Below the pieces are notes generated by a model. That model was not told the origin of the DNA. It saw only the letters and a program-made list of their open reading frames with translations, and did no database searches. Source: Luzula sylvatica (Eukaryota > Streptophyta > Magnoliopsida > Poales > Juncaceae). From it: a stretch of 64,000 nt of DNA. The stretch covers positions 11,468,215-11,532,214 of the forward strand of contig OX326961.1 in NCBI GenBank assembly GCA_946800325.1, read 5' to 3'. The translations under genes and the position numbers were made by a program. Shown here piece after piece: positions 48,256 to 59,320 of this stretch. Each line of letters starts with the position of its first letter. The stretch's first letter is position 1.

Positions 48256-49115
48256 ATAACTAACTTATTAACTAAGTAGCTACCTACCTTCTACATACCC
48301 ACAAACTATCTAATTAACTAACAAGCTAACTAACTAACTACTAGCTAACTAACTAACTAAACTGACTGACTAACTAACTAACTCACTAACTACCTTCCGA
48401 CATACCCATTATCTAACTAACTAACTAACTAACTAACAAGCTAACTAATGGACTAACTATTCAACTAAGTAACTAAATAAGTAACTAATTAATTAACTAA
48501 CTAATTAACTAACAAACTAACTAACTACTAGCTAACTAACTAACTAACTGATGAACTAACGAACTCACTAACTAACTAACTAACTAACTACGAGCTCACT
48601 AAGTAACTAACTAACTAACTAACTAACTAATTAACTAACTAGTAAACTAATTAACAAACTTACTAACTAACTAACTAATTAACCAATTAATTAGTTAACT
48701 AATTAACTAACTAACTAACTTCATACATACCTATTAACAAACTAACTAATTACCTACCTGACTAACTAATTACTTAACTACCTTCCTACAAACCTACTAA
48801 CTAACTAAATATCTAACTAATTAACTAACTAACTAACTGACTAACTAACTAACTAACTATCTTCCAACATACCTATTAACCAACTAACTAACTAACTAAC
48901 TAACTAACTACCTATTAATTATCTAACTAACTAACTAACTACCTTCCTACAAACCCACTTACTAACTAACTAACTAACTATCTTACTACATACCTATTAA
49001 CTAACTAACTAACTAACTAACTTACTAATAGATAACTAACTAACAAACTAACTAAATAACTAACTATTTAACTTTTTATTTAACTAACTAACTTACTACC
49101 TTCTTATATACATAT

Positions 49116-49146
<31 letters not shown>

Positions 49147-50007
49147 TTAATTTACTAACTAACTAACTCACTAGCTACCTTCCTACATACCCACTAACTA
49201 ACTAATTTGCTAACTAACTAACAAACTAACTAACTAATTAACTAACTACTTAACTAACTAACTAACTTCTAGCAAACTAACTAACTTACTAACGACATTT
49301 TTACATACCTATTAACTAACTAACTAACTAACTAACTACTAGATAACTAACTAACTAACAAATTAACTAACTAACTAACTAACTAACTAATTAACTAACT
49401 AATATCAAACTAACAAACTAACTAACGAACTAGCTAACTAATTAACTAACTAACTAACTAACTAACTAGCTACCTTCCTAAAATACCCACTAACTAACTA
49501 ACTAATTAACAAACTAACTAACTAATAACGAAAAAATTAACTAGCTAACTATCTAACTAACAAAATACTTACTAACTAACTAACTAAGTAATAAACTCAC
49601 TAACTAACTAACTAACTAAATAAAAGCTAACTAACTAACTAACTAACTAACTAACTGATTAAATAACTAACTAACTAACTAACTAGCCAAATAACTAACT
49701 AACAAACTCACAAACTAACTAACTACATACCCACTAACTAACTAGCTAACTAACAAATTAACTAACTAATTAACTAACTAATTAACTAACTAACTAGTGA
49801 CTATCTAACTAGCTAGCTTGCTAGCTAAATAACTAACTAACTAACTAACTACCTACCTTCATGCATACCCACAAACAAACAAACAAACCAACAAACTAAT
49901 TGACAAACTAATTATCTAACTAATTGACTAACTAACAATCTGACTAACTAACTACTACCTAACAAACTAACTAACTAACTAACTAATTAACTAACTAACT
50001 AACTAAT

Positions 50008-50038
<31 letters not shown>

Positions 50039-50039
50039 T

Positions 50040-50073
<34 letters not shown>

Positions 50074-50348
50074 GCCAAATAAATAACTAACTATCTATCT
50101 AACTAACTAACTACATACCCACTAACTAACTAACTAACTAACTGACTAACAAATAAACAAACTAATTAGCCAACTGTTTAACTAACTAACTAACTAAATA
50201 ACTAACTAATTAACTAACTAACTACTAGCAAACTAACTGATTAACAAACTAACTTACTAACTAACTAACTAACTACTAGCTCACTAACTAACTAAGTAAC
50301 TAACTAACTAGCTAACTAACTAACTAACTAACTAATTAATGAACTAAT

Positions 50349-50388
<40 letters not shown>

Positions 50389-51697
50389 CACTAGCTAACT
50401 AACTAACTAACAAATTAACTAACTTACTAACTAACTACCTTCATACATACCTATTTACTAACTATTTAACTAACTACCTAACTTACTCATTAACTAACTA
50501 CCTTCCTACAAACCCACTAACTAAATAAGTAAGTAACAAACTAATTAACTAACTATCTAACTAACTACCTACGTTCCTACATACCCACTAACTAACTAAC
50601 TAAATAACTAACAAACAAACTACTAGCTAACTAACTAACTAACTAACTTCCTTCTTATATACATATTAACAAACTAACTAACAAACAAACAAACTAACTA
50701 ACTAATTATCTGAGTAACTAACTAACTAGCTACCTTCCTACATACCCACTAACTAATTAATTTACTAACTAACTAACTAACTAATTAACTAACTAACTAG
50801 ATAACTTACAACTAGCTAACTAACCGACTAACTAACTTCCTTCCAACATACCTATTCACTAACTAACTACCTGACTACTAACTAACTAACTAACTACTAG
50901 ATAACTAACTAACTAACTAATTAACTAACTATCTAACTATCTAACTAACAACATTCTTACATAAATATTAACTAACTAACTAACTAACTAACTAGCTAAT
51001 TAACTAACGACCTAACTAACTAACTGACTGACTAACTAACTAGCTAACTAACTAGCTAACTAATTAACTAACTAACTCACTAACTAACTAACAAACTAAC
51101 TAACTAACTATATTCCTACATACCTATTAACTAACTAACTAACTTACTAACTAATTGACTAACTAACTAACTAACTAATTACCTTCCAACATACCCACTA
51201 ACTAACAAATTAACTAACTAACAAACAAACAAACTAACTAACTAACTACTAGCTAACTAACTAACTAATAAATTCAATAACTAACTAATTAACTAACTAA
51301 CTAACTTACTTATAGATAACTAACTAAACTAACTAACTACTAGCTATCAAACTGACTAACTAACTAACTAACAAACTAACTAACTAACTAGCCAAATAAC
51401 TAACTAACTAACTAACTTACTAACTAACTTACTAACTAACTAACTACATACCCACTAACTAACTATCTAACTAACTAACTAACAAACAGACAAACTAATT
51501 AGCTAACTGTTTAACTAACTAACTAACTAAATAAATAACTAACTAATTAACTAACTAACTACTAGCTAACTAACATACTAACTAACTGATTAACAAACTA
51601 ACTTATTAACTAACTAACTAACTACTAGCTCACTAACTAACTAAGTAACTAACTAACTAGCTAACTAACTAACTAACTAACTAATTAATGAACTAAT

Positions 51698-51733
<36 letters not shown>

Positions 51734-52058
51734 AAACTAACGAACCACTAGCTAACTAACTAACTAACTAATTAACTAACTTAGTAACTAACTACCTTCA
51801 TACATACCTATTAACTAACTAATTAACTAACTACATAACTTACTAATTAACTAACTACCTTCCTACAAACCAACTAACTAAACAACTAACTAATTAAGTA
51901 ACTAAATAACTAACTAACAAACAATTTTCCTACATACCTATTAACTAACTAACGAACTAACTAACTAACTAATTAACTAACTAACTAACTAAATACCTAC
52001 GTTCCAACATACCCACTAACTAACTAACTAACTAAATAACTAACTAACAAACTACTAG

Positions 52059-52094
<36 letters not shown>

Positions 52095-52604
52095 ATAACT
52101 AACTAATTGACTAACTAACTAACTAACTAACTAATAGATAACTAACTAACTAACTAACAATTTAACTAACTAACTTCCTTCCTATATACATATTAACAAA
52201 CCAACAAACAAACAAACTAACTAACTAACTAATTAACTAAGTAACTAACTAACTAGCTACCTTCGTACAAACCCACTAACTAATTAATTTACTTACAAAC
52301 TAACTAAGTAACTAACTAACTAGCTAACTAACTAACTAACTAACTAATTAATGAACTAATTAACTAACTAACTAACGAACTAACTAACTAACTAACAAAC
52401 TAACTAACCACTAGCTAACTATCTAACTAACTAATTAACTAACTTAGTAACTAACTACCTTCATACATACCTATTAACTAACTAATTAACTAACTACATG
52501 ACTTACTAATTAACTAACTACCTTCCTACAAACCCACTAACTAAACAACTAACTAATTAAGTAACTAAATAACTAACTAACAAACAATTTTCCTACATAC
52601 CTAT

Positions 52605-52635
<31 letters not shown>

Positions 52636-53314
52636 TTAACTAACTAACTAACTAAATACCTACGTTCCAACATACCCACTAACTAACTAACTAACTAAAT
52701 AACTAACTAACAAACTACTAGCTAACTAACTGACTAACTAACTAACTAAATAACTAACTAATTGACTAACTAACTAACTAACTAACTAACTAATAGATAA
52801 CTAACTAACTAACTAACAATTTAACTAACTAAATTCCTTCCTATATACATATTTACAAACCAACTAACAAACTAACTAACTAACTAACTAATTAACTAAG
52901 TAACTAACTAACTAGCTACCTTCGTACATACCCACTAACTAATTAATTTACTAACTAACTAACTATCTAATTAACTAACTAACTAGATAACTTACTACTA
53001 GCTAACTGACTGACTAACTAACTTCCTTCCAACATACATATTCACTAACTAACTACCTAACTAACTAACTAACTGCTAGATAACTAACTAACTAACTAAT
53101 TAACTAACTATCTAACTATCTAAATAACTGCGTTCTTACATAAATATTAACTAACTAACTAGCTAACTAACTAATTAACTAACAACCTAACTAACTAACT
53201 AACTAACTAACTACCTTCCTACATACCCACTAACTAACTAACTACCTTACTAACTAACTAATTATTTACCTTTTTATTTAACTTAACTAACTAACAACCT
53301 TTTTATATACATAT

Positions 53315-53345
<31 letters not shown>

Positions 53346-53562
53346 TTAGCTACCTTCCAACATATACCCACTACCTAACTAATTTACTAACTAACTTACT
53401 AACTAACTAACTAATTAACTAACTAACTACTAGCAAACTAAATAACTAACTAACTAACCACCTTTCTACATACATATGAACTAACTAACTAACTAATTAA
53501 CAAACTAACTAACTACTAGATAACTAACTAACTTACTAACTAACCAACTAACTACATACCCA
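46390..53562 (-). repeat. CTAA satellite, second copy of block 16648-20200
   Basis: Starts with the TAACT target duplication, then AGCTAACCAATTAAC as at 9560-9575, and continues like the DNA after the CACTA element. Block order matches 16660-18290 up to about 48180. A roughly 3.8-kb stretch without an obvious partner follows, and similarity resumes with 18340-20200. A ~663-bp tandem duplication lies at about 51690-53000. No gene is seen. Confidence 0.92.
51690..53015 (-). repeat. Tandem duplication of a ~663-bp satellite segment
   Basis: TTAGTAACTAACTACCTTCA at 51781 recurs at 52444 (offset 663). In both copies it is followed by the same ordered cassettes (ACTAAACAACTAACTAATTA, AACAAACAATTTTCCTACAT, TACCTACGTTCCAACATACC). 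This is a higher-order repeat unit of the satellite. Confidence 0.85.
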
Positions 53563-54661
53563 TGATTAGCGGGTTTTAGGCGTGTTTAATATGTCGTTGT
53601 GGTAAAACCCCGAACAATCAACAAAATTTGTAATCTAAGTTTGTACAGTGGTAAATGTATAGATTCGTTCCACGGGGAGCAATTGCGTCAAAATTTGGAT
53701 CAAAATGGACTAGGGTTGTGTCTAGCGTAGAGAGTGATATGAATGTCCGTTACAACGGATAAAATTCCGTTATAACGGAAAGAGATAGTCCGTTATAACG
53801 GATAGGAGTAGCGTTATAACGGATTGGTTGATCCGTTACAACGGACTCTTATGTCCGTTACAACGCACTAGTATGAGTGCTATTGAATGCTTTTCCTTTC
53901 TGGTCCGTTACAACGTAAGTAAAGTGCGTTACAACGGAGTACCAACAGACTGAAAGTCAGGTACAAACCGAATGGTCCGTTACAATGCAAGTTAGGTTCC
54001 GTTACAACGGAACTTGTTCTGGATTTCGAAATTGCAATTTGAATTTAGGATTGAATTGAAGGTTTGTTTTGAGATTAAACTAAGGGAGATTTAGACTAAA
54101 TTCAAGGCAGTAATTAAAAGTAAGAGATCAAGTAAAAGCACTAACAAAGATTTGATTCAAGTAACAAGAACTAAAGATTCATTAAACCGAAAATTCCTTA
54201 CACAAATCCAATTAGATTTTAAACTACAAGAATTACAAGAAAGGAAAGAAAACACCTAGAGAGATGAAGTGAGCTCCGAGTCTCGTCTTGGATGCCTTCC
54301 TTGTTGTTTTGGGATGCTAGTGAGCTAGGCAACTCACACAACACGTTCCTTTCGTACCAATTCACCCGTCAATAGAAGAGAGCTTCGTACCGGTTGAGTG
54401 AATTCGAGATTGCAAGAAGTCCAATTGGAAGAAAGCTCCCGAGTGGAATATAGAATGCTCGACTCCTTGCTTGCGTGGATTCGGATGAAGAAAGCTCCAC
54501 CTCAATCCTCACAACTCGATCTTCGTTGAAGTGTAAACCGATTCACCGAATGAAGTGAGCTTCTATTCGGTGATCGACCTTAGAAAATTATCGTTCGTAG
54601 TTGCAATTCTTGCGTGTTCTTGAAAGTTCTTGGACTTGCTTAAGAAGGAGAGAGAGAGAGA

Positions 54662-54710
<49 letters not shown>

Positions 54711-55168
54711 GGTGTAAAAGAGCGTTCCAAACTCGTGGCCCTTGTGGTCATATTTATAGCACTCATGGAGTCTTCTTATCGGCCACGAGTTGGTGGAGAG
54801 GATTGGGGGTAAGGAGGTAATTCCCACCAAGGCTAGGTGGGCAGGATAAGGGCTAAGGATTGAGTGGTTTTCGTGTAGACTTTTGTGTAAGTTCCTATCA
54901 TGATAATTGTTTGCCTCCCATCTCATTCATGTACCGAATATATCGGTGTAATATATCGTTTTCACTCCTCTTGACGTGTTGGAGACAACTACACTCTCCA
55001 AATTCCCAGAAATTCCTTCTAATTCCTGTGATTACGCAATAAAACACACTTAGTGAAGAAATATTCATGTTATCTCAAATATGATTAATAAAGTATATAG
55101 AATTGTTCTTCACAAGGCTAAAATCCCCAAATTAAGCATTAAATTTGTGCCTTATTTGCCTCACATCA
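53563..55168 (-). repeat. 3' LTR of element D
   Basis: Minus strand TGATGTGAGG...CGCTAATCA, 1,606 bp. TATA box is the complement of 54751-54758, followed by a CT tract (complement of about 54648-54707). The array of 10 palindromic motifs is at 53746-54012. Open frames of 60-112 codons in it are LTR sequence. Confidence 0.93.
53746..54012 (-). repeat. TCCGTTNNAACGGA palindrome array, element D LTR
   Basis: I count 10 copies, downstream of the TATA box on the coding strand, as in A and B. It contains AACGGATTGGTTGATCCGTT, nearly identical to a segment of the copia element C. Confidence 0.9.
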
Positions 55169-55183
55169 AATACCCCCACACTT
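55169..55183 (-). other. Polypurine tract of element D
   Basis: Minus strand AAGTGTGGGGGTATT next to the 3' LTR, preceded by GATCGAGGACGATCAAGG. Confidence 0.85.
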
Positions 55184-56331
55184 AAATCCTTGATCGTCCT
55201 CGATCAATTAGAGTATAAAAGTCAAACATAAGAGAGAATTGCATAAGATTTTGTTGAAGTTATATTGTTGGTTTAAAAACTAATTTCATGAATCAAATGG
55301 TTCACGCTCATTTCATCAAGTTCACTAGTTATTTAGAATGATATTGGTCTTGTCATTATTAGATCTCGAAATTAACTCGAAATTTCATAAGAGTTTTTCA
55401 TGACACTCGATCTCAAGCGGTAAGAGCGACTTAAACGTTTTTACTTCTAATTGCTTCACTCCACAATCTCAAAAGAACTCAATTCGAAAGCTATTATCGG
55501 GCCAAAATTTCCCGTTTTGCTAGATGATCTTAAATGCAAGTTGTTCATTTTAAAACACGTTTGGTACAATGGTACAAGGTTCATACCCGTTTTCGATCAA
55601 TTTCCCCGCTCATTCGTTTTCTTTTCTCTCTTTGGAAGTCTTTAACCGAACGCCCCACTACACCGAAATGCAATGAGGTTACTCTCGGTGTTGTCTTTTG
55701 ACCTTCATCTTTTCTCACTTAGTTTTTTTTTTTTTTTTTCTTGGAAGTCTTTAACCGAACGCCCCACTACACCGAAATGCAATGAGGTTACTTTCGGTGT
55801 TGTCTTTTGACCTTCATCTTTTCTCACGTTTTTTTTTTTTGATTCAACGAGCGGGTATATTTGATCTACTAACGGGTCCCCACAAACGGTCATTTCATAG
55901 TGCAATTGGTCATGTTTTAAATCTAGTAAAACGTACTTTAACGGCCACGCTAAGAACCTTACTCATAAGTCCCATATCAATTACGGGTTCGAAAATCGAG
56001 TTAAAACGTATCGCATGAACCGCGCATCGATCAAGTGTCTCAACTCGTGAAATTTGAAACAATAGGGCTGGAATCCCCGAATAGATCTCTTCAAAATCAT
56101 AACCAAATCCTTTAAAATATTTTGCAAACTTTCAATTTTGAGAGCGAAATTCAGAGTTAAATGAAATTTTGTTTTAAAAACAACGATTTAGTTCAATTCA
56201 GTGGGGAAAAATCTTTTTATGCATTTTATGCTTGACTTATTTATTATTGATGCTCAGGGTTCAAAAATAATGTTAAATATTCGAAAATTTTAATTAAAAG
56301 AGAAAACTTGCCAGAAACTATTCCGTTACAA
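55184..56331 (-). other. 3' non-coding region of element D with a duplicated hairpin segment
   Basis: No coding sequence is recognised. A ~105-bp segment (about 55632-55728) recurs at about 55742-55828, each followed by a T-run. Each copy contains the inverted arms ACACCGA/TCGGTGT around a conserved TGCAATGAGGTTAC loop. Element E has a single related copy at about 61321-61385. Confidence 0.65.
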
Positions 56332-56663
56332 CGCAGTATAAAGTCCGTTACAACGGACATTGAGGTCCGTTACGACGTACCAACTGCGTTATAACGGAGA
56401 ACTATTCGTAGCTTAGTTTGAAAATTCTGAGTATGTCCGTTGCAACGGACATTGAGGTCCGTTACAACGCACATAGTTCTGGCAAATTTTGGGAATTTAC
56501 CGTTGCAACGCAATTGCCTGTGTTTTTCATGTCCGTTGCAACGGTATTTCACTCCGTTATAACGGACATTGAGGTCCGTTACAACGGAACTCTTGGCGCC
56601 AGTCAAAATTTTTAAATTTCTGTACAGTCCGTTTTAACGTACATTGAGGTCCGTTACAACGGA
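56332..56663 (-). repeat. TCCGTTNNAACGGA palindrome array, internal region of element D
   Basis: I count 12 copies. Four share the linker GACATTGAGGTCCGTT, forming AACGGAC/GTCCGTT inverted repeats. The array lies between the internal polypurine-like tract and the 3' non-coding region. Confidence 0.92.
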
Positions 56664-56769
56664 GTTGCTGGCCAAATCAAAAAATTTCAATTTTCCCTGA
56701 TTTTTAATTCCCTGATTTTTAAAATTTTAATTGGGCTCATACAGGTCAAAGATTGTATGTTACCTATGT

Positions 56770-56786
56770 TACCCCCCCACACTTAG
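56770..56786 (-). other. Internal polypurine-tract-like site, element D
   Basis: Minus strand AAGTGTGGGGGGGTA, preceded by CTTGCGGACAAG. It lies shortly downstream of the integrase ORF. Confidence 0.6.
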
Positions 56787-56924
56787 AGATTACTTGTCCG
56801 CAAGTATAAAAAATCGAAAATTCCAAAAAGAGGGATAATAGAGAGATACAACCTTTGATGCGTGGGCGTGCCTCCCTCGCTAGCGCTCTTGTTTAACGTC
56901 TTGAGCTCGACTTGGCCGAGCTCA

Positions 56925-58145
56925 TCATTGTGAGGTGTCGTTGGGCTCTAGAGCTTGCTCCTCCATCCACCCGGTTTCGAAGTTTGCGTGGTAGTGCTTG
57001 AGTCGATGGCCGTTCACTTTGAATGTTTTGCTCGTTTCTTCGCTTCGAATTTCGACAACTCCAAATGTAGTCACATTGGTGACCACAAAAGGGCCGATCC
57101 ATCGGGACCGAAGTTTCCCGGGGAAAAGTTTGAGACGAGAATTGAATAACAACACTCTTTCCCCCACATGAAAGTCTTTCCTTTGAATCATTCGGTCATG
57201 AAACCTCTTTGCTTTTGCCTTGCACGAGCTCGAATTATCGTAGGCCTCTTGCCGGAATTCGTCTAGCTCGAGTAATTGAAGCTTACGCGCCGATGCGTCC
57301 TTCGGGTAGTCGAGGGCAAATAGCTTGATCGCCCAAAAGGCCTTGTGCTCTAACTCAACCGGTAAATGGCACGCCTTTCCGTACACGAGTTTGAAAGGAG
57401 TCATACCTATTGGCGTTTTGAAAGCGGTACGGTACGCCCAAAGTGCGTCGCCGAGTCGAGTACTCCAATCCTTTCGTGTCGGGTTCACCACCTTCTCCAA
57501 AATAGACTTTATTTCGCGATTCGAAACCTCCGCTTGGCCGTTTGTTTGAGGATGATAAGCAGTGGAGGTTCGATGGCTCACATGGTATTTCTCGAGGAGG
57601 CTTTGGAGATATCGATTGCAAAAATGGGAGCCTCGATCGCTTATAAGAACTCTTGGTATGCCGAATCGTTGAAAGATATTTTTCTTCAAAAAGTCCACCA
57701 CCGTTTTCGAATCCGCATGCTTGGTTGGTATTGCCTCCACCCATTTTGTAACGTAATCTACACACAACAAGATGTAAGTATAGCCAAAAGACGATGGAAA
57801 CGGGCCCATGAAATCAATGCCCCAAACATCAAATGGTTCACACACATAGATTGAATTGAGGGGCATTTGATTTCTACGACTCAAGTTCCCCGTCTTTTGG
57901 CAATTTCCACAACCTTTCACAAAGTTTGCAACGTCTTTATGCAAGGTTGGCCAATAAAATCCACATTCTTGTACCTTGTGTGTGGTACGTGCAATACCGA
58001 AATGTCCACCACAATGTAATGTATGACAAAAAGAAAGAATAGATTGTACCTCATTTTGGTGGACACATTTTCGAATTACTTGGTCGGTGCAAATTCGAAA
58101 TAAGATCGGGTCTTCCCAAACGTAGAATCGAGCGTTGCTTTTCAT
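56925..58145 (-). CDS. Integrase of element D (in a broken polyprotein)
   Basis: 406-codon open segment. It opens with the end of the linker ([18 protein letters not shown]) and the HHCC zinc-binding region, with two His followed by GCGNC. The DDE catalytic core follows: Asp in WGIDFMGPF, Asp in SDRGSHF and Glu in [12 protein letters not shown]. Then comes a GPF-type C-terminal domain ([10 protein letters not shown]), ending [12 protein letters not shown]. All three catalytic residues are present. There is no chromodomain, consistent with the Athila/Tat side of plant gypsy. Integrase inserts cDNA into the genome. It is in a different frame from the RT-RNase H segment upstream (overlap at 58142-58145), from an indel near 58205-58215, so it could not be made as part of one Pol polyprotein. 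It has no own start of significance. Confidence 0.9.
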   Translation of the reverse strand: MKSNARFYVWEDPILFRICTDQVIRKCVHQNEVQSILSFCHTLHCGGHFGIARTTHKVQECGFYWPTLHKDVANFVKGCGNCQKTGNLSRRNQMPLNSIYVCEPFDVWGIDFMGPFPSSFGYTYILLCVDYVTKWVEAIPTKHADSKTVVDFLKKNIFQRFGIPRVLISDRGSHFCNRYLQSLLEKYHVSHRTSTAYHPQTNGQAEVSNREIKSILEKVVNPTRKDWSTRLGDALWAYRTAFKTPIGMTPFKLVYGKACHLPVELEHKAFWAIKLFALDYPKDASARKLQLLELDEFRQEAYDNSSSCKAKAKRFHDRMIQRKDFHVGERVLLFNSRLKLFPGKLRSRWIGPFVVTNVTTFGVVEIRSEETSKTFKVNGHRLKHYHANFETGWMEEQALEPNDTSQ

Positions 58146-58987
58146 CTTATCGCGTTGTGCCTTGGAGAAGCTCGGGGGAAAATTCTTCGTGACGATGTAG
58201 TTTGCAAGGTCGGCGTTTCGACTTGGGCCGCGAGAACGTGTTCTTCGGGGAATTCCTCGCGAATCGGAACGAGATCTTCGATCTTCAATGGAAGCCGACT
58301 CAAATGATCAGCCACGAGATTCTCGCATCCCTTTTTGTCCTTGATCTCGAGGTCGAATTCTTGAAGCAAAAGGATCCATCGGAGCAATCTCGGTTTGCAC
58401 TCCTTTTTCTTCATCAAATGCTTTAGAGTTCCATGGTCCGAGAATACAATCACCTTCGTACCTAAAAGATAAGAGCGAAATTTTTCCAATGCAAACACAA
58501 TTGCGAGGATTTCCTTTTCGGTAGTGGTGTAGTTTCGTTGGGCATTGTCGAGAGACCTCGAGGCGTAGGCGATTACGTGGGGGTCTTTTCCTTCTCTTTG
58601 GCCGAGTACCGCCCCCACACTCGTGTCACTAGCATCGCACATTATTTCGAATGGTAGCTCCCAATTTGGCGACTTGATGATTGGCGCAGAGCAAAGCCTT
58701 CCCTTGAGATTGTCGAAAGCCTCCTTGCACCTTGCATCAAACTCGAACTTTACATCTTTTTGGAGAAGTTGGCACATCGGTTGCGAAATCTTCGAGAAGT
58801 CTTTGATGAAGCGCCTATAGAATCCCGCATGGCCGACAAAGGATCGCACGTCTTTCACCGTCTTTGGATACGGAAGCGTCTTTATTACGTCGATTTTCGC
58901 CTTGTCGACTTCCATTCCTTTCTCCGAGATTAAATGACCTAAAACAATTCTTTCGCTCACCATGAAGTGGCATTTCTCAAAATTCAA
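58142..58987 (-). pseudogene. Reverse transcriptase C-terminus and RNase H of element D
   Basis: 281-codon segment. It starts within RT ([16 protein letters not shown]-type [20 protein letters not shown]) and continues through [20 protein letters not shown]. RNase H follows, with catalytic residues in [41 protein letters not shown] and [10 protein letters not shown]. Upstream it is separated from the YMDD-containing part by a single in-frame TGA (59021-59023). Downstream the frame is lost before the integrase. It is therefore a fragment of a defective Pol. Confidence 0.88.
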
Positions 58988-59020
58988 AACAAGGTTAGCT
59001 TCAATGCACTTTTCGAGTAT

Positions 59021-59320
59021 TCATGACAAGTGGCTTAAACATGATTCGAATGAGTCACCAAATACCGAAAAGTCATCCATAAAGACTTCTATAAATTTGG
59101 AAATATAATCGGAGAAAATAGAAAGCATACAACTTTGGAAAGTACCCGGAGCATTGCATAGCCCGAATGGCATGCGTCGGTACGCGAAGGTACCAAACGG
59201 GCACGTGAATGTGGTCTTCTCTTGATCTTCGGGTGCGACCGGTATTTGGAAATAGCCCGAAAATAGAACGGATTTCCCGCGAGTCTTTCTATCATTTGAT
59301 CGATGAATGGAAGCGGGAAG
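59021..59320 (-). pseudogene. Reverse transcriptase catalytic part of element D, interrupted by element E
   Basis: It includes YFQIPVAPEDQEKTTFTCPF, the RRMPFGLCNAPGTFQ block and the active-site variant FMDD (EVFMDDFSVFG). It ends at a TGA where a homologous frame continues in the next segment; the change fits C-to-T at a CpG-type codon. The beginning is damaged: LPFIDQMIERLAG is in another frame and residues around the DGYSG region are lost. At 59320 the sequence is cut by the LTR of element E, whose 5-bp target duplication would be GGAAG if confirmed beyond the window. Confidence 0.85.

Larger units (their letters stand above)
53563..59320 (-). mobile_element. Element D: Ty3/gypsy retrotransposon, 3' part (minus strand; interrupted by E)
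   Basis: On the minus strand, from right to left: reverse transcriptase, RNase H and integrase, a non-coding tail with a palindrome array, the polypurine tract, and the 3' LTR (53563-55168). Its RT is cut at 59320 by the LTR of element E; the upstream part (rest of RT, protease, gag, 5' LTR) should lie beyond E, outside the window. Integrase lacks a chromodomain, and the RT and tail resemble Athila/Tat-type plant elements. Pol is broken by one stop and at least two frame disruptions. Solo LTR A belongs to this family. Confidence 0.92.
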
